A stretch of 5,234 bases of DNA from Chloroflexota bacterium (GTDB taxonomy: Bacteria > Chloroflexota > UBA6077), in the NCBI GenBank assembly GCA_023380955.1, contig JAMCTB010000237.1:1-5234 (forward strand). Reading direction: 5' to 3'. This document shows, piece after piece, positions 1-4,502 of the stretch; positions within the stretch are counted from its first letter, which is position 1, and every line of letters begins with the position of its first letter. A program made the translations under genes and the position numbers. A model generated the notes under the pieces. It saw only the letters and a list, made by a program, of their open reading frames with translations, was not told the origin of the DNA and did not search any database.

Positions 1-644
1 CGGGAGCTCGCAAGGCGGAACTGCATCGTCGCTTCCCGGAACACGAACGGTTCGGGGAGGCTCTGACGGATATTTACGCGGCAGCTCCACCTCACTTAGC
101 CATCATGGACGCCATACAGGGCATGGATGGTGATGGGCCCACGGCCGGGCGAGTGCGGCAGGTAGGCCTACTGGCGGCCAGTCGCGATGGGGTGGCGCTG
201 GACGCTGTCATGTGCGCTGTCGGCGGCATCGATTCCCGGTGGGTCCCCACCTTCGCCGCCGCCCGTAGGCAGGGGGTTGGTGCGGCCACGCTGGATGAGA
301 TCGAGGTTGCTGGTGTGCCTCTTGAGGACGCACGCCAGCGCACTCGCCCCTTCGCTTATCCGATGACCTACCGGCTGCTGGCGCACTCCTGGGTACCTGA
401 ACGGGTGTGGGATTTGGCAGGGAGGCATGTAGCCGGATCCCCCACACCCGTCGTTCTAGCAGACAAGTGCAACGGTTGCCAGACATGCGCCCAGAACTGT
501 CCGGCAGAGGCAGTAGCCGTCGTCGACAAGAAAGCGCACATCGACCGGAAGAAGTGCATCAGCTGTTTCAGCTGCCACGAGTTGTGTCTCCAGCAGGCCA
601 TAGGGATCAAGATTCCATGGATCTGGCAGTTGTTCAGGGTATGA
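1..644 (+). CDS. DUF362 family protein with C-terminal 2x[4Fe-4S] ferredoxin domain (5' partial)
   Basis: The reading frame is open from the left edge (first full codon at position 3), so about 213 C-terminal residues are visible and the N-terminal part lies outside. The ATG at 105 is internal: in-frame codons before it encode plausible family sequence leading into IMDAIQGMDGDGPTAGR. That segment, followed by the 'LLAASRDGVALDAVM' stretch, is typical of DUF362 proteins. The C-terminus carries two cysteine clusters of the form CxxCxxCxxxC. The first (cysteine codons at 468, 477, 486 and 498) is followed by proline. The second has cysteine codons at 555, 564, 573 and 585. Two [4Fe-4S] clusters are therefore expected, suggesting electron transfer or a redox partner role in the cytoplasm. 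No signal peptide can be judged because the start is missing. The physiological role of DUF362 ferredoxins is mostly unknown. The stop is TGA at 642-644, and no link to the downstream niacin genes is evident. Confidence 0.88.
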   Translation, partial: GARKAELHRRFPEHERFGEALTDIYAAAPPHLAIMDAIQGMDGDGPTAGRVRQVGLLAASRDGVALDAVMCAVGGIDSRWVPTFAAARRQGVGAATLDEIEVAGVPLEDARQRTRPFAYPMTYRLLAHSWVPERVWDLAGRHVAGSPTPVVLADKCNGCQTCAQNCPAEAVAVVDKKAHIDRKKCISCFSCHELCLQQAIGIKIPWIWQLFRV

Positions 645-787
645 CGTCTGCTGGCCTTGAAAATGCGGCCTGGGCTGCTTGGCGATGCACGCCGCCATGT
701 CCAGAGACTGCTCCTCCGTATCCATGCCGCCGCAATTGGTGAGATCGGCTGGCTTACCCACTTTGGGGTAGCGCCCTGACTGTCGCG

Positions 788-810
788 CTGTCAAGACAAT
801 TGACAAGACA
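788..810 (+). promoter_or_regulatory. Candidate NiaR operator upstream of niaR-niaP
   Basis: Two copies of an 11-bp element lie 12 bp apart, centre to centre: CTGTCAAGACA at 788-798 and TTGACAAGACA at 800-810, identical at 9 of 11 positions. The first also contains the inverted half-sites TGTC-AA-GACA. Spacing of about one helical turn would put both copies on the same DNA face. The pair overlaps the -35 box, so bound protein would block RNA polymerase. The gene immediately downstream encodes NiaR, a repressor known in other bacteria to control niacin uptake and NAD synthesis genes, often including its own. Assignment to NiaR is inference from position and repeat structure. Confidence 0.5.
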
Positions 811-828
811 TATCGCTTGAGTTAGCCT
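800..828 (+). promoter_or_regulatory. Probable sigma-70-type promoter for niaR-niaP
   Basis: A perfect TTGACA (-35) lies at 800-805. After a 17-bp spacer comes TAGCCT at 823-828, a weak -10 that keeps the key T1, A2 and T6. Transcription would begin near 834-836, about 40 nt before the niaR start codon. An alternative -10, GATAAT at 846-851, lacks a good -35 at the right distance. The -35 lies inside the direct repeat proposed as operator. Confidence 0.45.
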
Positions 829-863
829 TCCCCGGGCGGCCTCATGATAATTGAGGTGTGCCC

Positions 864-869
864 AGGAGG
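864..869 (+). promoter_or_regulatory. Ribosome binding site fixing the niaR start
   Basis: AGGAGG lies 6 nt before the GTG at 876. The in-frame GTG at 858 lies upstream of this Shine-Dalgarno sequence and has no comparable site of its own, so the start at 876 is preferred. Confidence 0.8.
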
Positions 870-875
870 CCAACG

Positions 876-1397
876 GTGAGCGAAGAGCGCAGAGGGCAAC
901 TTCTCGATATTCTGGACTCTTCTCCCAAGCCCGTGTCTGGCACGGAGTTGGGCCAGCGGCTCGGCGCCACTCGCCAGACGGTGGTGCAGGACATCGCCAT
1001 CCTGCGTGCCCGGGGTGAACCGATCATCGCCACCTCCAGGGGTTATCTGCTTTCCTCCTCCCTCACCCCCAACCGCTACAAGGCCATCCTCGCCGTGCGT
1101 CATCGTCCCGAGCAGACGGAGGATGAGCTCACCATCATGCTGGATCTGGGACTTCGGGTGGTGGACGTGAGCGTTGACCACCCGATCTACGGGGAGATGC
1201 GGGGAATGCTGATGCTGGACTCGCGGGAGGACCTGCGGGACTGGCTTCGCACCATTAGGGAGAAACAGGCGCACCTGCTCTCGGAACTGACCGATGGCAT
1301 TCACCTGCACGCTGTCGAGGCTCCTCGTGCGGAGTTAATTGAGCGCGCACGGCAGGCCCTGCGCGAGAGGGGGTACCTGTTCGAGGAGGCGGGGTGA
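876..1397 (+). CDS. niaR: NiaR-type niacin-responsive transcriptional repressor (HTH_11 + 3H domain)
   Basis: The 173-residue protein starts at GTG 876, chosen from the AGGAGG 6 nt upstream. Residues 5-58 form a winged helix-turn-helix (HTH_11/BirA-like) with recognition segment ATRQTVVQDIAILRARG. Residues about 68-170 form the 3H domain, named for its conserved histidines: H76 in AVRHRPEQ, H102 in VDHPIYGE, and H143 and H145 in DGIHLHAVEAP. H76, E84, H143 and H145 are each offset by exactly three residues from the metal ligands I recall for Thermotoga maritima NiaR (H79, E87, H146, H148), so the metal site looks intact. In studied relatives NiaR binds nicotinic acid as co-repressor and represses NAD synthesis or niacin transport genes. 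It is followed 73 bp later by niaP on the same strand, probably in one transcript, and preceded by a repeat-containing promoter that suggests autoregulation. Length and sequence are typical of the family. Confidence 0.92.
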   Translation: MSEERRGQLLDILDSSPKPVSGTELGQRLGATRQTVVQDIAILRARGEPIIATSRGYLLSSSLTPNRYKAILAVRHRPEQTEDELTIMLDLGLRVVDVSVDHPIYGEMRGMLMLDSREDLRDWLRTIREKQAHLLSELTDGIHLHAVEAPRAELIERARQALRERGYLFEEAG

Positions 1398-1455
1398 CCC
1401 GCGACAGGGAGACGGGGCGACTTGCCCGAACGCGGCACGATCGAATCAACTGGAT

Positions 1456-1463
1456 AGGGAGGA
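1456..1463 (+). promoter_or_regulatory. Ribosome binding site fixing a TTG start for niaP
   Basis: AGGGAGGA stands about 8 nt before the in-frame TTG at 1471. The alternative in-frame ATGs at 1501 and 1519 have no comparable site; only a GGGG lies before the latter. The TTG is therefore the best supported start. Confidence 0.7.
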
Positions 1464-1470
1464 CTTTTCA

Positions 1471-2853
1471 TTGGCGTCGCTGGCACACGAGCAGCCCCAG
1501 ATGTTCGGGGCAGATCCAATGGCACGTCTGGATGCCGTGCCGATCAGCGGCTTCCACAAGCGGCTGGTGGCGGTTAGCGGCATCGGCTGGATGTTCGACT
1601 CCATGGACGTCGGTATCATCTCCTTCGTTGTCGCTGCCCTCGCCAGGGATTGGAAGCTGATCCCCGACCAGGTAGCCTGGCTGATCAGCATCGGCACGCT
1701 TGGCATGCTGGTGGGCGCGGCCCTGGGCGGTACCCTCGCCGACCGGTTCGGTCGGAAGACCATGTTTCAGATGACCATGCTGATCTTCAGCCTCGCCACC
1801 GCATTCTGCGGCCTGGCCTGGAGCTACGCCGCGCTGGCGCTCGGGCGGTTCCTGGTCGGCTTCGGCCTAGGGGGCGAGCTTCCCATCGCCAGCACGCTGG
1901 TCAGCGAGTTCTCTCCTGCCAGGTGGCGCGGCCGGATGCTGGTGCTCCTGGAGAGCTTCTGGGCCTACGGATGGGTCCTGGCGGCCTTGATCGCCTTCTT
2001 CCTTATACCGAGCTACGGATGGCGAGCCGCGTTCTTCGTAGGGACGGTACCCGCCCTGTACGTCTTTGTGCTGCGCCGCTCCCTTCCGGAGTCACCTCGC
2101 TTCCTTCTGGCCAAGGGAAGGGCGGAAGAGGCCGAGGATGTGATAAGCGGCGTCGAGAGGGCCTCCGGGGTGTCACGGCCGGAGGGCGCGGCGAAAGTCG
2201 CCCTCGTGGGGGATGCTGTCGGACCGGCGGAGAGTGCCTCGCAGCGGTTCGCGGAGCTGTGGAGCCAGCCCTATCTGCGCCGGACGGTGATGCTTTGGGT
2301 GCTGTGGTTCACTATCGTCTACTCCTACTATGGCATATTCACCTGGCTGCCGACGCTGCTCTCCGAGAGCGGACGCGGTCTCACCAGCTCCTTCCTCTAC
2401 GTCCTGATCATCACCCTGGCGCAGATCCCGGGCTACTTCAGCGCTGCATACCTGGTGGACAAGATCGGGCGGAAGTGGACGCTGGCGCCCTACCTGTTCC
2501 TGACTGCCGTGGGGGCCTTCTTCTTCCGCAACGCCGGCACAGAGTCGGCGATCCTATTCTGGGGATGCTTCATCTCGTTCTTCAACCTGGGGGCCTGGGG
2601 CGTGGTCTACACCTACACACCTGAGATGTACCCCACCAGGACCAGGGGCACCGGGGCCGGCTGGGCCGCGGCGTTTGGTCGGTTTGGTGGAGTGCTGGCC
2701 CCGCTCGCGGTGGGTCAGATGCTGAAGGGCTGGGGCGTCGGGTACGAGTCGATCTTCCTGATGTTCGCTGCCGTCCTGCTCGTCGGTGCCATCAACGTGG
2801 TGCTGCTGGGTGAGGAGACGAAGGGCCGTCGGCTGGAGGAGATAGCTGGCTAA
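1471..2853 (+). CDS. niaP: Nicotinate (niacin) transporter NiaP, major facilitator superfamily
   Basis: This is a 460-residue inner-membrane transporter of the major facilitator superfamily, with about 12 hydrophobic segments. I start it at TTG 1471 because of the AGGGAGGA upstream. ATG 1519 would give 444 residues and lies closer to where homologues begin, so it remains possible. Visible signatures in order: GWMFDSMDVG (39-48) in the first helix; the MFS loop motif GGTLADRFGRK (86-96); GFGLGGELPIASTLVSE (130-146); ESFWAYGW (161-168); YSYYGIFTWLP (about 283); PGYFSAAYLVDKIGRKW in the second half; FFNLGAWGVVYTYTPEMYPT (from about 370). These blocks match what I recall of Bacillus subtilis NiaP (YceI) closely, more so than generic sugar or aromatic-acid porters. 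The inferred role is uptake of nicotinate and possibly nicotinamide for NAD salvage. Position behind niaR supports this. The central loop (about 215-255) is longer than in the Bacillus protein. The last 62 bp overlap the convergent carbonic anhydrase gene. Confidence 0.88.
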   Translation: MASLAHEQPQMFGADPMARLDAVPISGFHKRLVAVSGIGWMFDSMDVGIISFVVAALARDWKLIPDQVAWLISIGTLGMLVGAALGGTLADRFGRKTMFQMTMLIFSLATAFCGLAWSYAALALGRFLVGFGLGGELPIASTLVSEFSPARWRGRMLVLLESFWAYGWVLAALIAFFLIPSYGWRAAFFVGTVPALYVFVLRRSLPESPRFLLAKGRAEEAEDVISGVERASGVSRPEGAAKVALVGDAVGPAESASQRFAELWSQPYLRRTVMLWVLWFTIVYSYYGIFTWLPTLLSESGRGLTSSFLYVLIITLAQIPGYFSAAYLVDKIGRKWTLAPYLFLTAVGAFFFRNAGTESAILFWGCFISFFNLGAWGVVYTYTPEMYPTRTRGTGAGWAAAFGRFGGVLAPLAVGQMLKGWGVGYESIFLMFAAVLLVGAINVVLLGEETKGRRLEEIAG

Positions 2854-3358
2854 CGAGACGGTGCTCCTGGGCCAGCTGGGAGTAGCGCTGGGCACGGGCG
2901 GCATTGTGGGCGAGGTCCTCGTCGGTGACTGTGCGGATAATCCGGGCCGGCACGCCCACGGCGAGGCTACGCGGTGGAATGCTCTTTCCCTCACCAACCA
3001 CGGCGCCCGCGCCGACGATAGCCCCCTCTCCTATGGTCGCTCCACTGAGGATGATCGCGTGGATCCCCACCAGCGCCAGCTTCCCAACGGTGCAGCCGTG
3101 GACCACGGCACCGTGACCCACGGATACGTCGTCCTCGATCACCACCGGTTTTCCATGGTCGACGTGGATTGTGGTGTTGTCCTGAATGTTGGTGTTGCGT
3201 CCGATGGTGACGCTGGCCAGGTCGGCCCGAATGACGACGTTGTACCACACGCTGCTGCCCGACCCAATGGTCACGTCGCCGATCACCTGAGCACCTTCGG
3301 CGATGAACACGTCGTCGGCCACCTTCGGGGTCTTTCCGTTAAACGGGATTAGGCCCAT
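2792..3358 (-). CDS. Gamma-class carbonic anhydrase family protein (left-handed beta-helix, CamH/YrdA-like)
   Basis: The 188-residue protein consists mostly of hexapeptide repeats (for example VIGDVTIGSGSSVWYNVVI) forming a left-handed parallel beta-helix that assembles as a trimer in this family. The active-site set is complete: R44 and D46 in VIRAD, Q59 in NIQDN, and metal-binding H65, H82 and H87 in TIHVD and GHGAVVHG. Their relative spacing matches Arg59/Asp61, Gln75/His81 and His117/His122 of Methanosarcina Cam. The acidic loop of Cam is absent, so it is CamH-like. Position 100 is His (GIHA) where many relatives have GMGA. There is no signal peptide, so the protein should be cytoplasmic. 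The likely reaction is CO2/bicarbonate interconversion, though many CamH-like proteins show little activity in vitro. The start is the second of two nearby ATGs, with AGGAGG 6 nt upstream; the first ATG (3364) abuts that site. The C-terminal 20 residues are Pro/Ser/Ala-rich, unlike the family, and are encoded antisense to the niaP 3' end. It follows sucD by 81 bp. Confidence 0.9.
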   Translation of the reverse strand: MGLIPFNGKTPKVADDVFIAEGAQVIGDVTIGSGSSVWYNVVIRADLASVTIGRNTNIQDNTTIHVDHGKPVVIEDDVSVGHGAVVHGCTVGKLALVGIHAIILSGATIGEGAIVGAGAVVGEGKSIPPRSLAVGVPARIIRTVTDEDLAHNAARAQRYSQLAQEHRLVSQLSPPADGPSSPHPAAPR

Positions 3359-3364
3359 GACCAT

Positions 3365-3370
3365 CCTCCT
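3365..3370 (-). promoter_or_regulatory. Ribosome binding site of the carbonic anhydrase gene
   Basis: On the minus strand AGGAGG is followed directly by ATGGTCATG. The 6-nt spacing favours the second ATG (3358) over the first (3364), which has no spacer. Confidence 0.8.
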
Positions 3371-3375
3371 ACGTC

Positions 3376-3442
3376 GAGTTCTGAGTTCTGGGTTCTGAGT
3401 TCTCTGGAACTCCCAGAACTCGGAACTTAGAACCCAGAACTA
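3376..3442. repeat. Inverted heptamer array 1 (sucD-carbonic anhydrase gap)
   Basis: Four tandem 7-bp units of the form G(A/G)GTTCT run from 3376 to 3403. They are followed by an 11-nt loop (3404-3414) and then four complementary units (AGAACTC at 3415-3421, GGAACTT at 3422-3428, AGAACCC at 3429-3435, AGAACTA at 3436-3442). The arms can pair over 28 bp: the innermost seven pairs are perfect, and overall there are about 23 Watson-Crick pairs, 3 possible G-U pairs and 2 mismatches. The loop itself contains another unit-like GGAACTC. The last unit overlaps the sucD TAG stop codon, and the other end stops 5 bp from the downstream Shine-Dalgarno sequence, so the array fills the whole gap. There is no T-run beside the stem on either strand, so it is not a classical intrinsic terminator. 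Confidence 0.9.
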
Positions 3443-4306
3443 CTTGAGTGCTTCCGTTGTGAGGCGCACGATGTCGGTGAGGGTGTTGGCAATCCTCGCG
3501 CCCGCCGATTCCAGCGCCTTCACCTTGTCGCCGGCCTGCCCAGAGCCGTCCGAGGATATCGCACCGGCGTGGCCCATTCGCTTCTCAGGCGGTGCGCTCT
3601 TCCCGCTGATGAAGGCAATCACCGGCTTGCTCATCTCCGCTATGAAGCCGGCCGCATCCTCCTCCTGGGTGCCGCCCAGTTCGCCGATCATCACCACCGC
3701 TTTCGTCTCGGGGTCCTCCTCGAACAGCCGAAGGTACTCCACGAAGTTGTTGCCGATCACCGGGTCCCCACCGATCCCCACATTGGAGGTCTGGCCGATG
3801 CCGGCCTCGCCCATCAACTTGGTCACCTCGAAGCAGAGGGTGCCGCTGCGGGAGGCCACGCCCACCGGACCCGGAGTTGCGCACGAGGGAGGATACATCC
3901 CGAGGCTCGTCTGGCCGGGGGTGATGATGCCCGGGCAGTTGGGGCCGATCACCCACACGCCCTTCTGTTTGGCCAGGGCGCGGATCTGCATGCTATCGTG
4001 CACGGGCACGCCCTCGGTGATCAGCACCACGAGGGGGATCTCCCCGTCTATCGCCTCCAGGGCGGCATCCAGGGTGTACGGGGCCGGAACGTAGATCACC
4101 GACGCATCTACGCGATGGTCCAGCCTCGCCTCCGCGATCGTGTCGTAGATGGGGATGCCCAGCACCTCCTGGCCACCCTTGCCGGGGGTCACCCCGGCGA
4201 CGATGTTGGTGCCGTAGTCCAGCATGAGCTTGGTCTGGATCTGCCCGAAGCGCCCCGTCGCGCCCTGTACCAGGACCGTCGTGTTCCTGTCGACTAGGAT
4301 GGACAA
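3440..4306 (-). CDS. sucD: Succinate-CoA ligase (ADP/GDP-forming) subunit alpha
   Basis: The 288-residue protein is almost the same length as E. coli SucD. It catalyses, with SucC, the reversible conversion of succinyl-CoA, Pi and NDP into succinate, CoA and NTP. The N-terminal CoA-binding Rossmann domain has MSILVDRNT and GATGRFGQ (15-22, where E. coli has GFTGSQGT), then YGTNIVAGVTPGKGG. Further blocks are VIYVPAPY, ITEGVP, IGPNCPGIITPG, SRSGTLCFE and GIGGDPVIG. The catalytic phosphohistidine is H246 in KRMGHAGAI, at the same number as in E. coli, with its partner glutamate at E209 in MIGELGG. Just after the loop the usual GGKGTA is replaced by SDGSGQA. The start is TTG at 4306, with AGGAGG 5 nt upstream on the minus strand. 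It follows sucC by 196 bp and precedes the carbonic anhydrase gene; both gaps carry inverted heptamer arrays. Role: TCA cycle or substrate-level phosphorylation in the cytoplasm. Confidence 0.93.
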   Translation of the reverse strand: MSILVDRNTTVLVQGATGRFGQIQTKLMLDYGTNIVAGVTPGKGGQEVLGIPIYDTIAEARLDHRVDASVIYVPAPYTLDAALEAIDGEIPLVVLITEGVPVHDSMQIRALAKQKGVWVIGPNCPGIITPGQTSLGMYPPSCATPGPVGVASRSGTLCFEVTKLMGEAGIGQTSNVGIGGDPVIGNNFVEYLRLFEEDPETKAVVMIGELGGTQEEDAAGFIAEMSKPVIAFISGKSAPPEKRMGHAGAISSDGSGQAGDKVKALESAGARIANTLTDIVRLTTEALK

Positions 4307-4311
4307 GTCGG

Positions 4312-4317
4312 CCTCCT
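4312..4317 (-). promoter_or_regulatory. Ribosome binding site supporting the TTG start of sucD
   Basis: AGGAGG on the minus strand lies 5 nt before TTG at 4306. The resulting N-terminus, MSILVDRNT, aligns without a gap to the E. coli SucD N-terminus (MSILIDKNT as I recall it), so the TTG start is firm. Confidence 0.85.
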
Positions 4318-4360
4318 CGTGGTGGGACTGAGTAAGCTGTGAGTCATGTGCGATGTGCCA

Positions 4361-4492
4361 GGGTTCTGAGTTCTGAGTTCTGGGTTCTGACTCCGGCCCG
4401 TCTTTTCCTCTCGTGGAGTCTGCGCTTCTGCGAATAGGATACGAGCCACAGGTGCCTCGATCCGAAACCCCAGAACTCAGAACCCAGAACTA
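4361..4492. repeat. Inverted heptamer array 2 (sucC-sucD gap)
   Basis: Four tandem units of the form G(A/G)GTTCT occupy 4361-4388. Three complementary units (AGAACTC, AGAACCC, AGAACTA) occupy 4472-4492, preceded by a degenerate one (GAAACCC, 4464-4470). The spacer between the arms is about 75 bp (4389-4463) and has no recognisable gene. Read on the minus strand the array begins 10 bp after the sucC stop codon and opens with TAGTTCTGGGTTCT, the same 14 bases that begin array 1 at the sucD stop codon. The other arm shares three consecutive identical units with array 1. The remaining 54 bp up to the sucD start (4307-4360) show its Shine-Dalgarno site and no convincing promoter. Confidence 0.85.
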
Positions 4493-4502
4493 TTCAATGG
4501 CG

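Noticed and set aside
105..107. ATG at 105 as the start of the DUF362 gene
   Set aside because: The frame is open to the left edge and the 34 codons before it encode family-like sequence, so it is internal to a truncated gene.
751..775. Possible terminator hairpin after the DUF362 gene (TACCC/GGGTA stem with a short outer stem)
   Set aside because: The stem is only 5 bp plus 3 bp with an internal loop, no T-run follows, and it lies more than 100 bp after the stop codon.
858..875. GTG at 858 as the niaR start
   Set aside because: It lies upstream of the AGGAGG that serves GTG 876, and the six extra residues (MPRRPT) would be encoded by the ribosome binding site itself.
1339..1470. Upstream extension of niaP overlapping the end of niaR
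   Set aside because: The extension is arginine-rich, shadow-like sequence without a ribosome binding site; TTG 1471 with AGGGAGGA is better.
1650..2624. Long +1-shifted open frame inside niaP (324 codons)
   Set aside because: Its product is low-complexity and Arg/Pro/Gly-rich, as expected from an out-of-frame reading of a high-GC gene; the NiaP frame is unambiguous.
2861..3352. Plus-strand open frame opposite the carbonic anhydrase gene
   Set aside because: It has no family features and is antisense to a protein with a complete gamma carbonic anhydrase active site.
3376..3442. Heptamer hairpin as an intrinsic terminator
   Set aside because: No T-run follows the stem on either strand, and the minus-strand product leads straight into a good ribosome binding site.
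3569..4297. Plus-strand open frame opposite sucD (242 codons)
   Set aside because: It is His/Arg-rich with no recognisable motif and lies antisense to a well-matched SucD; a high-GC shadow.
3376..4492. Heptamer arrays as CRISPR repeats
   Set aside because: Units are 7 bp, contiguous and inverted, with no regular spacers and no cas genes.
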